DNA of 64,000 bases from Berberis thunbergii (GCA_003290165.1 QNQO01000806.1:372001-436000), one strand, 5' to 3'; counted from the first letter of the stretch, positions 45,703 through 56,361 are shown. Numbers and translations are program-made. Notes: a model not told the origin generated them from the sequence alone.

Positions 45703-45864
45703 AAAAGAAGTGGAAGGAAGAAATACACATTGAAAGGTGTCTTGTACGAAGATAAGATTTTTACAGAAGTGGGGAGATGATTAGAAAAGAAGTGGAAATA
45801 AGAAAGACACGTTGAAAAGTGTCCGTATGAAGATAAGATTTTTTCCAGAAGTGGAGAGATGATG
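45703..45864 (-). promoter_or_regulatory. Tandemly duplicated upstream promoter segment (about 80 bp x 2)
   Basis: Copy 1 (45703-45782) and copy 2 (45785-45864) share AAAAGAAGTGGAA, GAAGATAAGATTTTT and CAGAAGTGG with about 85% identity. They sit 100-275 bp upstream of the TATA box. A third partial unit with GAGTGAAGAGACACG follows at 45880. Each copy holds AAGATAAGA, a GATA-type motif. Duplicated enhancer-like segments raise promoter strength in known pararetroviral promoters; that role here is inferred. Confidence 0.7.
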
Positions 45865-46250
45865 ATATGATTCTTGTAGGAGTGAAGAGACACGTCAAAA
45901 GTTATGAGATTATTGTACTCTTTTTTTGTGTTACCTGACATGTGCGCGGGCACTTGTGGTCAGTGACCAACACATTATTCAAAATAATTTTTGGAACTAT
46001 TATGATAATAGTGGTCCTCAATGTCAGCTAGCCTTTTCAAACGTTCTGATTCTTCTTATTCAGTTCAGTGCTTGTAATATTCATCTAGCTCTGGATTCAG
46101 GGATTGTAAGAAAAACAGAATTATTTATCTGCAATAGTCGAAACAGTAGATATATTGTATGTTATCAGCAACATTTAAAGTCCCTTTAGTATGTCTCTAG
46201 TCAGTTTGAAGAGTAGAACCCACCAAAAATGGAGACAAATGCTCTATTTG

Positions 46251-47161
46251 TTAAGAAATTTGTTTAGGACAAGGCCATGGTATAGAGTCTTGTAAGATCA
46301 TGTTGGCTCGATTTTTGGGGATGATTTGAATTCTATGCTGAGTTGGATAAGTGATTCCTTTGTCAAATTCTAGGGGTTTACTAGTAACATACATCTCAAC
46401 TTTAGGTTGTGTTTTTCTTATAGCTCCTAAAACAACCATTGCTATTTTTGTGCCAAAATATTCAGTTTGAGGAGGTTTTGTGAAAATGACTTGGACTATA
46501 TGGGTAATTATTTTATTTTTGAAATGAAGAACAGGAGGATAAAAAAGACTCATCATAATATTGGCTTTAGGTATGGAATTATTAATTGACTACGACATTC
46601 AATCCTAGAAAAAGGGGTATTATCACAATATTGATCAATATTTTTGCAATGACTTTGGGTTTTGTAATTTAGAGTGTCCCATGTGATAAATAGACCATGA
46701 TGATTATCTCGGTTTTGATCATATTGGGATAACCATTCAAAGATAAATATCTGAATATCCTTTTCCTTTTGGCTAGATAAATCAAGGATATAAGACTGTA
46801 GAGAGTAAGGTAATGGAGATAAAAAGGTATGAGTGAAAATTTTTGCCCTGGCTTGTAAATCTTTTATAGGTAGGTTTTCTGGTTTATATATAAAATATTC
46901 TTCACTTTTAGTGGAAGAAAGAACTTCTGTAATTTTTGGCAAATTACCAGCCATCAACGGATTTGATGTGTATTTACCGGTAGCCGTTTGCTGCAGACTA
47001 GTCTTAACTTTAAGCCATGTAAGATAAGCTTTTTCTGACAATTCTTTTGTTTGTAACTTCAAGTTAGAGCTGGTCAATTCTCTCTCAAGAATTTCGACCC
47101 TAGCTTGTAACCTTTTTTTGTCCAGAAACACATTTTGGACATGCAGAGTCAATAGATTCAT
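46251..47161 (-). pseudogene. Pararetroviral downstream ORF, C-terminal region (function unknown)
   Basis: The open frame 47161-46553 (202 residues) begins with a heptad-rich coiled coil (LQARVEILERELTSSNLKLQ). A region with LPIKDLQARAKIFTHTFL and LPYSLQSYILDLSSQ follows. It overlaps by a few bases with 46556-46251 (ending PWPCPKQIS), probably one frame originally, split by a shift. It lies after the viroplasmin-like domain. I do not recognise a function. Confidence 0.6.
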
Positions 47162-47284
47162 ATTTAATAATTTCCTTTCCTTTTCTTCTTAAATCATGTA
47201 TTTCTTTCAAAATTCTAATGCTTTTGATGATATATAGTAATTCAATCCCAATTTTTCTCTACAATAATTTAGTGCTAGTTGCAT

Positions 47285-47635
47285 TTAATAAAAACCTTTA
47301 TATTTTGGATTGGGACATTCATTAATTTGTTCAAAAACTTCAGCCCAATGAGTATATACTCCTTGGATTCTCCCTTTGATTACTGAATAAAAAGAAAATC
47401 CTTTTAAAAGTGGTTTTGATTGTATTTTTTGAAAGTAATATGATAACGTTCTTAAAACTGAATTAAATTTTTCTTGATGAGATTTTGAAGATTGGAGATT
47501 CTCAAGAAGACATACCCGCATCATATCTAGATTATTCGTCTGAATATCACAAGATTGTGCATCTTTTTCAATAGTAAGGCGTATTTGTCCAAATTGGCAT
47601 TCCATTGTTTCAACCAATTCTATTGACTTCTGCAT
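47285..47635 (-). pseudogene. Pararetroviral viroplasmin-like domain
   Basis: The open frame of 116 residues ends with FYSVIKGRIQGVYTHW and PNPKYKGFY, the pattern of the viroplasmin domain (Cauli_VI, related to the hybrid-binding domain of RNase H1). In caulimoviruses this domain occurs in the inclusion-body/transactivator protein. The first 75 residues are helical and unrecognised. Its place after RNase H matches the position of gene VI in CaMV-like genomes. Confidence 0.62.
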
Positions 47636-47639
47636 GAAA

Positions 47640-49234
47640 CAAAGGTTGTTTTCTTCTAAAATATATATAGATCTTGATAAAACATCTATTATACTATTAT
47701 TTTCGCCTTTTATATGTTCAAATTTTGCTTTATATCCATTTCTAGCTACACTGTTTTAAAATATTGTCCATCTTTTATAATTTATTCTTTTATCGTTACT
47801 TTTATTATAGAATTTACTAGAACTTCACAATCGGTGCGAACAGTAAAGGGTTTATCTAGATATAGTTTAAAATGATCTAAAGCATTTATAACTCCTAATA
47901 TCTCATAATCTAAAGATGTTAACCCTTATTCTTTATATTTTCCTGAAGTATAACCACATATGTTTTCTTCATTTTTAGAGCTGTATTCATTTGGTTTAGC
48001 TAAAAGCACTGCTCCCCATCCTTTTTCACATGCTTCAGTTTCTATGATTTTGTAATCTGATTGTAAAGGTAAGGTAAGAGTGGGTAAGTTTTTGCAAATT
48101 TATTTTATTGTTTTAACTATCTTTATGTCTTCAATATTAAATCTTTTTTCTCCGGTTGGCGTTGTTTTACTATAAAGAGGTCCTATTATTTACTAAGACC
48201 CTTAATATAATTTTGACAATAATTTAGTGTTCCTAAAAAGGATTGTAATTGTTTTGTATTTTCGATTCTATCAGGATATTCTAATATCTTTTTAACAATA
48301 TGTTATTGTAACTGGATTTTACCATCTCCTATTTTCATCCCTAAAAGTCTATATATGTTTTACAAAGTTCCATTTTCTTTTTAGAAATGATAAGCCAATT
48401 TTTAACAAATTCATTGAACACCAAGATTAGATGATCATAATGAGATTCAAGATCCTTAGAGAAGACTAATATATCATCAATATAGACAAGAACAAAAGTT
48501 TTATACTTACCGAAAATAGCATCCATTTTTCTCTGAAATCTAGAAGGAGCATTTTTTAATCCAAAGGGCATTACTAACCATTCATAGTGTCCCTCAGGAC
48601 ATGTAAAGGTTGTCCATGGAATTGCTTGTTCTTCCATCATTACTTGCTAGAAGCCACTTTTGCAATCAAACTTACTAAATATAAAGTTTCCTTGAATGCA
48701 ATTTATCAATTGTTCTTTGTTGAGTATTAAATATTGATCATCGTAAGTGTTATCATTTAGGCATTTATAATTTATAACTATTCTCGTTTTTCCTCTATTA
48801 ATTTCTGCATGATTTCTAACCATGAAAGTAGTATTCCTATGTGTACTATTACTATGTCTTATGACTCCTAATTTTAACAATTCATTTATTTGTATAGAGA
48901 ATTTCTCTATATTTAATGGAGTATGTGTTACTATTCCTGATTTTATAGACATTTTCGGATTTTTATTTCTAATTTAGCTAGATATTTATTACGAGACCAA
49001 TACTTTATAGGATCTCTTAAAACTTGAGTTTTTTCAGCAATTCTTATAATATTATCTAATATTTCTTTTTTATTATATCCTAACTTCCTTTTTGGTTTAT
49101 TGAAAAAATATAATCTGTAGTAATTTTACTTAAATTTAATGATAATTTTTTATAAAAAGCTTGATTGAAAGTATAAGTGTCAGTAAATGTGTCTTTAATA
49201 AGTAACTCTTTATTTACAAAACAACTATTTGTTT
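47640..49234 (-). pseudogene. Pararetroviral reverse transcriptase and RNase H (broken)
   Basis: RT-RNase H would copy pregenomic RNA to DNA. 49234-48960 is the connection region from protease. 48952-48647 and 48640-48341 are two open frames in the same phase separated by an in-frame stop. They contain KFDCKSGF, MPFGLKNAPSRFQRKMD and the active-site loop YIDDILVFS (about 48470-48495). RNase H follows after more stops, with KGWGAVLLA (about 48020) and RTDCEVL (about 47850). The catalytic loop itself is intact, but at least four interruptions prevent expression as one protein. Confidence 0.88.
49144..49234 (-). repeat. Right terminal redundancy of the pararetrovirus
   Basis: It is the partner of 41247-41327 and includes a 10-bp segment (AGTAAATGTG) missing on the left. 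The copy stops at TATTTGTTT, beyond which host tandem repeat resumes. Confidence 0.88.
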
Positions 49235-49235
49235 T

Positions 49236-49470
49236 AGCCATCGTCATCAGTCAGAACTGATTAGCCTTGGTCAGGTTTGACCATCATTGTCTACGGTTGA
49301 ATAATGATCATTGGCAAACCATCATGATCAGGATGCGTGAGCTCTGACTAACTCCCCCATCTAACCCATCGTTATTCATGCTCAACGGTTTAGGCATTAG
49401 AGTGAACCAAAATCCATCGTCATCAGCCGAAACTGATGAAGCTTTGGATGAGTTCGATAAGTCTTGCTTG
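49236..49470. repeat. 180-bp tandem repeat array of the gypsy element, right part
   Basis: Units restart at AGCCATCGTCATCAGTCAGA (49236) and again near 49411, a 176-bp spacing. Compared with the left part, about 20-25 bp of the unit is missing at the viral junction, so a small target deletion probably accompanied integration. Confidence 0.82.
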
Positions 49471-49767
49471 GGAGTCCTGACTTATGTAACTTGCTGAGTG
49501 GTCTGACATGGGGACCGGTTCAGTGGATCCGATATGAAGATCGGACAGTAATAGATTGATTGGATATCCACTAGATTTGATGAACATTGGTGGAAGTTTA
49601 GTAAAAGCAAATACCATTTATTTATAATTTTTTAAGGTGTTCTACATTCTATGGTCGCTTAAGGCTTTCACCATTCATGTCTTCCAACCAATATGTCCCT
49701 GGCTTGTTGACCTTGGTCACTTTGTAAGGCCATTCCTAATTCAGGTTTAGCTTGCTTGCGCCTGGTT

Positions 49768-50720
49768 CTATAGTGTTTTGCTGAGTTTTTCTAAGTACCC
49801 AGTCGCCCACTTTGAACTCGTGTGACTTGACTTTATTGTTGTAGTATTGCGCCATTCTTTGTTGGTAGGAGTCATCTTAGCAGAAGCCTTATCTCTCATT
49901 TCTTCGAGGAGGTGTAAGCTGACACGCAAAGCTTCGTGGTTGCCTTCTGGTCTGAACTCCTCCGTTCTGAAAGTTGGCATTTCTAGTTCCACAAGGTCCA
50001 TTGCTTTCAATCCGTAAGCTAAGGCAAAAGGCGTTTCCCTAGTCGGGGTTCTTTTGGTGGTCCGATAAGCCCAGAGGATTTTCGGTAATGCCGAAACTCA
50101 TTTTCCCTTGGCCGCATCAAGTTTTCTTTTGAGTTTTTCCAAGATCGTCCTGTTGGTGACTTCTGCCTAGCCATTGGCTTGTGGGTGCCTTTGGGAGGAA
50201 AAGTGGTGTCTGATACCAAGATCTTCACATAGCTTTTCAACCTTTCTGCCCTCAAATTGGGTTCCATTGTCACTGATTTGTTTCCTTGGAACGCCGAATC
50301 TGTAGATGATGGAGGTCCATATAAATTTCTCGATTTGATTTTGGCCTATCTTGGACAAGGGCTCGAGCTCAACCCATTTGGTGAAGTAATCAACTGCTAC
50401 GAAGAGGAACTTCTTGTTAGCTGAGACGGGGAGCGACTCGACGATGTCCATTCCCCACTATGCTAATAGCCATGGGATGGTCATCAGAGTCAAGGGCTGA
50501 GCGGGCATGTGTGTATATGGCGTGAACCTCTGACAATTGTCTCATTTGTGTATGCTGTTTTTGGCGTTCTGCTGCATCTTCGGCCAATAGTACCCTAAGG
50601 TTAGGGCTTTGTGGACCAAAAGTTTCCCACTTGGGTGGTTCCCACAGATGCCATCATGAATCTCTCTAAGAACATGGTTCCCTCTTAGTGGTTTAGGCAT
50701 CTAAGTAGGGGTCTCGTGGC
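49768..50720 (-). pseudogene. gypsy integrase (broken)
   Basis: It would insert the element's cDNA. Minus-strand order: zinc-binding HHCC region as EIHDGICGNHPSGKLLVH and DNCQRF (about 50530-50700); WGMDIVESLPVSANKKFLFV with the first catalytic Asp (50460); VDYFTKWVELEPL; SDNGTQFEGRKVEKLC with the second Asp (about 50260); HPQANG then a stop and EVTNRTILEKLKRKLD with the catalytic Glu (about 50130); LWAYRTTKRTPTRETPFALA (about 50040); and a C-terminal tail to 49768. Three or more stops are present, yet the DDE residues are kept. Confidence 0.88.
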
Positions 50721-50994
50721 TGATCTTTTATATAGCTTGTCATTTAGAAGTGTATTGCGCTGCTTTGTTTCTCAGCTTTCTGGCTTCTCTGCCTTTTATG
50801 CTGGGAGGACTCCGTTCTTGACATGTTCAATGATGGGATTCATCCAGCTTGTCTCTATGTCTGTCGCATAGACGTCGTTGGGATCTTCTTCTTCCAGACT
50901 TGACTGTTTTTGGAATTCAATGAGCCCGTCTGAAATCTCAGGGTAGCCAAGGCCTTCTTGGCAGTGTGTTGGCTTTTTTTTGTTTTCATCTCAT

Positions 50995-51240
50995 GGCGTT
51001 GATTACCTTATCGTGGTAAGTCATCATCTTGGGATCTTTGCTGCTGAACTCCCCTTTGACATGTTTGACTACCAGGCGTGAGTCGTTATACGTAGTAAGC
51101 TCATCTATACCAATCCCCTTAACAAGCTTCAAGCCGAACAAGATGGCCTCGTATTTTGTTTCGTTATTTAAGGTGGAAAAGCCAAACCTGTCAGTTTTTT
51201 CCAGGGTGAAACCGACAGAAAACAGAGAGTGACTCCAGCT
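50995..51240 (-). pseudogene. Second (archaeal-type) RNase H of the gypsy element
   Basis: The minus strand reads NNETKYEAILFGLKLVKGIG then NDSRLVVKHVKGEFSSKDP, the pattern of the additional RNase H found in Tat-lineage gypsy elements between RNase H and integrase. It is a strong lineage marker. Its frame is open over about 75 residues. Confidence 0.75.
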
Positions 51241-51244
51241 CTAC

Positions 51245-51545
51245 TCCCGTTTACTGTGGATTACACATCACAGCACAGGATCCATCCTTGGTCGTCTGAC
51301 CTCTGTTCTTGGTTGTCTGACTCTTGTTCCCCACCGCCTGTGAGTTTGGCGAAGAAGTCCATCAACACTTGAGCTTTGATGGTGTTTCTTAGAGCATAAT
51401 TGATATCAAACTGCCTTAGTTCCACTAACCATTTCACCATCCTGCCTGATAGTTTTTGCTTGTGCAACACTATGCGGAGTGGATGTTTAGGCAGAACCGT
51501 TATAGAGTGGGCCTAGAAGTAGGGATGCAGTTTCCTAGAGGCGAC
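51245..51545 (-). pseudogene. RNase H / RT C-terminal fragment of the gypsy element
   Basis: The minus strand 51470-51261 contains LSGRMVKWLVELRQFDINYA and IKAQVLMDFFAKL, matching the end of the RT-linked RNase H. It is preceded by LPKHPLRIVLHKQ. The RT core that should precede it is missing: within about 100 bp upstream the sequence changes to protease. Confidence 0.8.
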
Positions 51546-51649
51546 GATTAGAGCCAGTACTAGCCGACATTAAGTTCACTTTCTTTAGTTACATGTTGTG
51601 GAACGCATTGAGGAATAGAACAATCAAGAAGCTCCCAGTATCTACTTAG

Positions 51650-51870
51650 GATCTCTTCACTTCCCACTTCGCCATGAAGACCAAAATTACTAGGGCGTCG
51701 TTATGTGGAAATTGGACGCCCTGAAGGTCTCTATCTGTGAAATTCAGGGACAGGAACGAGTTCTGGACATGAGCGTGCTGTACATGGTGGTCCTTATAAG
51801 TCGACCGGGTCCGCATCTCGCGGAGCGTCCTCTTTCGGGACATGTTGGATTGTTTGACTTGTCTTCCACC
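51650..51870 (-). pseudogene. Protease start fragment of the gypsy element
   Basis: The minus strand reads LNFTDRDLQGVQFPHNDALV then ILVFMAKWEVKRS, the segment just before the Asp active site in Tat/gypsy proteases. The sequence breaks at about 51640 and passes into RNase H-side sequence, so the catalytic half of protease and all of RT were deleted. Confidence 0.75.
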
Positions 51871-52086
51871 TTGTCTTCGATTTCTTTGATGACTTATTCT
51901 TCTTCCTTCGCCCAGTCTTGTTTCACATCTAGGCTCAGGAATTCCTTCAGTTTCTCTTTCTTGATCCAGTACTTGATTTCGTATGAGATTCTTACAGTCT
52001 TTGGTATCGTGACCGCTATTCTTGTGAAATGATCAATATTTTCCATTGTTTCGTCAGTAGGGATCTCCCCGAAGTTTTGTGCGCCA

Positions 52087-53280
52087 GTTCACTTCTCCCC
52101 AATCCTTGGTGGATTTGAGGATATCGAACAGGCTGGAGTTGAGGGTAGTGAAGGATTGGGAGTCGATGTAGCTGAAGGCTTTATCTTGGTTTGTGCGGCC
52201 ATAATCTGACTTGTTGTCATTTCGCTTCCTTTTTCTATCACTATCTTCTTGTTTCTTTTTCTCCTTCTAATATCTGGGACCACAAGGTTTCTTTTCATCC
52301 TCCGTCTCCGTTTTAGCGACCAACATCTCGTCGAGAGTGATGTATTTATAGGCACTATTTAGCAAGTTCGTTATGTTAGTTGGAGGCTTTAGAGTAAGAA
52401 AGTTGTAGAACTTGCCTCTCCTCAGGCCTGAGGAGAAGGTTGTGACAGAGGTGTCATCATTGCAACCATCGATGAGTGTAACTTATCATTGAAGCGTGTG
52501 ACGTATTCCCTCAATGTCTTGTTCGACTTCTGTTTGAGGGTGAGCAGGTAATGCGGGCTCTTTCTGACTTGTTGGTTGCTGACAAAGCGGGTGAGGAACG
52601 CTTTTGCCTAAGTTTGGAATTAGTCAATGGACTTCGGAGGGAAGCTGTGGAACTAGGTTAGAACTGACTTCTTCAAGCTGGTAGGGAATGACCGACACAT
52701 TACTACTTCATATCCTTCTTTTAGCACCATTACATACTAGAAGTGGCGTAAGTGGTCGGACGGGTCCGATGTCCCATCATAAAACGCCAGTTTTGGCAGG
52801 CTGAGTTTCTTCGATAGTGGCTCGTTCATGATGTGATCCATGAACTGGGGGACGATGAGGTTGTACAACACGTCTGGATTGATGGCCCCAAGCCGGTGGG
52901 GATTCTGCGAAACGGGTTTGTTGGCCTTAGATGTTAGGTCTCCGTTGGTTGTTCCGCCTCCTATGGTCCACTGAGAGCCAACAGGAGCAAAATGGCTCTT
53001 CTGGACATGTTCTCTGGTGTATTTTGGAGACGGGGCTCTTCGCTGCTCCTAATCTCCTTCAGTGGGTGAAGGGTTCCACTGAGTAAGTATATCTATCGCT
53101 CGTGTGATTTGTTGCACCTGGGTTGACATTAGATCCACCATAGGGTCCACCATGGCTGTCGTCGGCACGGGGTCCAAGGTTGTTCCCCTCGGTGCCGGTG
53201 TTTCACCGGTTCAAGCGTTATGAGGGCTCATCGATGTCTCCCTTATTGCAAGATCTCATGGTTACCATCTTTCTGGATTG
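52087..53280 (-). pseudogene. gag of the gypsy element (broken)
   Basis: Gag forms the virus-like particle. On the minus strand: VDPMVDLMSTQVQQITRAID (about 53150); NKPVSQNPHRLGAINPDV; LPKLAFYDGTSDPSDHLRHF (about 52740-52800) opening the Retrotrans_gag domain; SFPPKSID then FLTRFVSNQQVRKSPHYLLT and NKTLREYVTRFNDKLHS (about 52480-52580). A basic Lys/Arg/Glu-rich stretch at 52200-52320 follows. Stops after RHF, VLT, SID and others split it. Confidence 0.82.
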
Positions 53281-53325
53281 TAAGGAAGGGTGATATCATT
53301 GTTTGTTAAGGAACTTCGTCGTTCA

Positions 53326-53340
53326 CCACGGACAACGCCA
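53326..53340 (-). other. Primer-binding site of the gypsy element
   Basis: The minus strand reads TGGCGTTGTCCGTGG just inside the 5' LTR, resembling TGGCGCCGTCTGTGG-type sites of plant gypsy elements with two or three C-to-T changes. It confirms that the right-hand LTR is the 5' LTR. Confidence 0.68.
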
Positions 53341-53343
53341 AAC

Positions 53344-54000
53344 TGATGTAGTCGAATCCTGTTCTCCTTGACCTTGACATGCACAGGGAACATGCGTGAG
53401 CCAAAGACCACTGTTGTGGCGGCCGATGGCATTCCGATGCTAAAGTCAGACAAGGGTTGAGAAAGGCGTAATGTTGTAAATTGGGTTCTATAGCATACAT
53501 TTATTCATCAACCTTGTGTCTTATTTATAATGCGAGAGTCCTTGTTCGGCTAGGCTTTTAGGGCGCAGTTTAGGGAAACATATCTTACTGGAGATCCTTT
53601 CCTTGTTAGGAGTCGTCCATATAGGAGAGTTTCTATGCACGACTTGTGCTCCTAGATCTGCGGGGGATTATTCTCTCGTGAAGTGTTGTCCATGTAGGGG
53701 ATTTTTCATGCATGACTTATACTCCGATATTTGTTCAATGTATTACTGGCATGCCTGTCTTTAGGTCAATTCCCCATATATTTGCCTTATTAAGATTTAC
53801 GGGTGATTGGCTTGACCATGTGACGCGTGGGCTTAGTAGAGCGATGCAATTTGGGTCCAACCTCTTGAACCCTAACGAGATGGGCATAGTGTTGTCTGGG
53901 CTTTGCCAGGTTGGGCGGGCAATCAGGCTCGCTTCGCTCTATTGACGAGATAATCATGATACACGTACGTCAGATTAAAGAACGGTTTGGTGTATCATCA
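53344..54000 (-). repeat. 5' LTR of the gypsy element
   Basis: This 657-bp LTR aligns with 36890-37565. Many differences are C/T or G/A transitions, as expected from decay of methylated cytosine. TATTTATAATGYGAGAG is shared by both LTRs and may be part of the promoter region. Confidence 0.92.
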
Positions 54001-54005
54001 AAATC

Positions 54006-55455
54006 TATTTTGTTTCTAACCATTTTATGTATGTTGACATATTTACCAACATTCTTGCAGGTCAAACTTTTCATAGTCAATCTCCACAAAGTAAGTATAG
54101 GTAAGATCAATTCTACTAGTATGATACAAATTTAGTTAGTGTGAGATGTTTGCCTCCACATGGTGAGGAACTACCGATCTCCAATTGCAACTATGTCCTT
54201 AAGCAATGAGGAAAGAAATTAAATTCTTTCATTTTATTTATTTATTCATTATTATTTCAATTATGGTTTATTTGAAGATTTCTCATACCGATCCAAGTAT
54301 GCTTTGGCTTCTTAGATACATTCCTCTTGAAATGTAGATCTAACCTTGTTTCAGAACTACTAGGTTTCGGGCAAGGTTAGTGCAGTTCGTTTTGTAAATG
54401 GCGGACGCCAATAGACTATTACCCTATTTTGAGGTAATTTTCATGCCTCGACTTTTGGGGAGTCGATAACATGAGGTTTAAAGGATGCATGTTTTTCTCA
54501 AAACTCGGGGCGTAACAACAATGGTAAGTAGGGATCGACCAAACAAGTGAAGACCCTAATGAAAATCAAAGACAAATCTAAACTATGGGTATGAGAGGAT
54601 TTTGAAAATAATGTAATTTTTGCTAACTTAAAAAGTAAAATATAAATAAAAACCTAAGAACTGAGAAATTTTGGATTAATCAAGAAGGTGAATCCTCAAG
54701 AGAAAAGAAGTCACCACCTCCAAGGATTCGTCTAAGCAAAACTTGGGTTTTCTTATTCAAATAATTCAATCCTAGGGGTACCAGCTTAGCGGATGGAATC
54801 ACAAGTTCAGGATTCAAACAATACCAGCGCATTTGGGGTGGGATAAAAAAAATTTTAGTCCTAGAATTTAACCCTAACATGATCTAATAATTTCTTCTAT
54901 CAATAAACATGTAAACACAACTAGGCATTTGATGAATTACCACTTAAAACAAACGCAAAGAATCTTCCTTATATATTTTTTGCAATACAAAACTATATGC
55001 CTCACATAGACATGAAACCAATGCCTCCAATTCTCCAACTAAGATAAGTTAATTATTAGATTATAAACAAGAAGATAAGGCACGGTCTCACTTCAATCAT
55101 GGTGGTTTCATCCCTTCCTTGAGATGAGGGGCATTAAGCTAGCATATTAAAAGAGAAAAAAAGGAAGAATTCTAGAAAAATAAATTACATTAAATTAAAA
55201 CTTACTACTTCCTCCCTTGACAATTGCTCCAAAACTTACAATCAATTTCTCCAATTATTTTTTGCAGCGACTTTTTGACACCACCACTTTTGCTGAAGGA
55301 CACCATCACCCCTACTTTCTGAAGCACACCGCCACCTTTCTGAAGCACACCACTACTTACTAAAGGACAACACCAATATAAACAAAAAAATCCAACATCA
55401 TCTCTATAATATATGCCTCACATAGACATGAAATCAATGTCTCCAATTCACCAAC
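54006..55455. other. No gene recognised
   Basis: This is the right flank of the gypsy element. Short CACACCRCCACCTTTCTGAAG-like units repeat at about 55285-55370. No domains are visible in short frames. Confidence 0.45.
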
Positions 55456-55857
55456 CACTACACCAAAAGGCCTTTTTAGCTACACGTAGATGGCCACGGT
55501 TCTAAGCTTTTGTTTTATTTGCCACGACCAATAACCATGGATATCGTGGTCAACGGCCAAAAACCATGGGTATAAGCGTGTTTTGAATTGCCAACGGCTT
55601 AAACCGTGGCTATAATCACTACCCCATGGCCACGGTTTCAAACCGTGGGTTCATTTGCCACAGCAAAAAATCGTGGCTATAATGGCCAACGGGCTAAAAT
55701 CGTGGGTATAAGCGTGTTTTGAACTGCCAATGGCTTAAAACCATGGCTAAACACGAGTGTTTTGCACGTGAGCCTGTGTGGAGAGTGGAGTTTCGCACTC
55801 TGGCGAAAAAAGTTTCGCGCTTTAAATTTGGCAAAAAAATTGGGGAAAAAGAGCAAG

Positions 55858-56232
55858 CTCAAGGAGTTCTCCTCACTCGAATCCTCTTCATATCCTCTCC
55901 AATTCTTCTCCACCTTCTCCAAAGCCCTAATTCCTCTCTTCGATTTCCAGCGATGAACTTCCTTCGCCGAGCGGATCGTTAGCTTTGTTGCTACATTTGC
56001 TTCTTCTTTGATAACTTCATGCGCTTCCTTCTCTTGCTTCGACTTCCGGCAGCAAGACTTGCAGGTTTCGAGAAGGAAGAAGGGGAGATGCAACAAGAAT
56101 TGACAGTAAAGATAGCTAGGGTTTTGGACGAAAGCCGAGTCTCCAACGCCATACACAATCGCAAGCTAAAGGAGCTCTCCTCACTCGAATCCTCTTCACC
56201 TCCTCTCCAATTCTTCTCTCGCATCCTCCGCT
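55858..56232. repeat. Duplicated leader segment in CACTA-4
   Basis: 55858-55920 and 56168-56230 share AGGAGYTCTCCTCACTCGAA and TCCTCTCCAATTCTTCTC at about 90% identity. The segment precedes the EH-domain exons and looks like a duplicated 5' leader or first exon. It is TC-rich like many plant 5' UTRs. Confidence 0.75.
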
Positions 56233-56361
56233 CCTGCGGCTAATCTATTCAGGTTCGTTCGTTCATTCATTCATTCAACTTCTCTACTCTTCTGTTTCTT
56301 GGTACAAGTTGTGGTTAGATCTCTGTAGAACTCGTTTGATTGATTTGTGTTTGTTTGTAGA

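Larger units (their letters stand above)
41247..49234 (-). mobile_element. Endogenous pararetrovirus (Caulimoviridae), full-length permuted copy
   Basis: On the minus strand from 49234 down: RT and RNase H, a viroplasmin-like domain and downstream ORF, an intergenic region with a TATA box and duplicated upstream sequence, a tRNA-Met primer site, movement protein, coat protein with zinc-knuckle remnant, and aspartic protease. The first and last 80-90 bp are the same sequence, located inside the protease-RT region, so the copy is a linearised circle with a small overlap. Without the two MITEs the unit is about 7.4 kb, in the usual range. Stops and frameshifts occur in every gene, so it is a fossil. 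Gene content suggests a petu- or florendovirus-like relative, but the genus is uncertain. Confidence 0.9.
36890..54000 (-). mobile_element. Ty3/gypsy LTR retrotransposon of Tat/Retand type, with nested insertions
   Basis: Two LTRs (36890-37565 and 53344-54000) start TGATGTAGTCG and end ATCATCA on the plus strand. They are flanked by a perfect 5-bp duplication AAATC (36885-36889 and 54001-54005). The minus-strand order is PBS, gag, protease fragment, RNase H, second RNase H, integrase, tandem array, antisense ORF, polypurine tract, 3' LTR. The second RNase H, the tandem repeats after integrase and the extra antisense ORF fit the Tat lineage. LTRs differ at roughly one site in seven over their first 185 bp, so it is old. 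A pararetrovirus and a hAT element are inserted in it. Most of protease and the RT core are deleted. Confidence 0.92.

Noticed and set aside
41247..49234. Terminal repeats as LTRs of a retrotransposon
   Set aside because: They are only 80-90 bp, lie inside the protease-RT coding region, and the genes between are caulimovirid and permuted.
41247..49234. A replication-competent virus
   Set aside because: Every gene has stops, shifts or MITE insertions.
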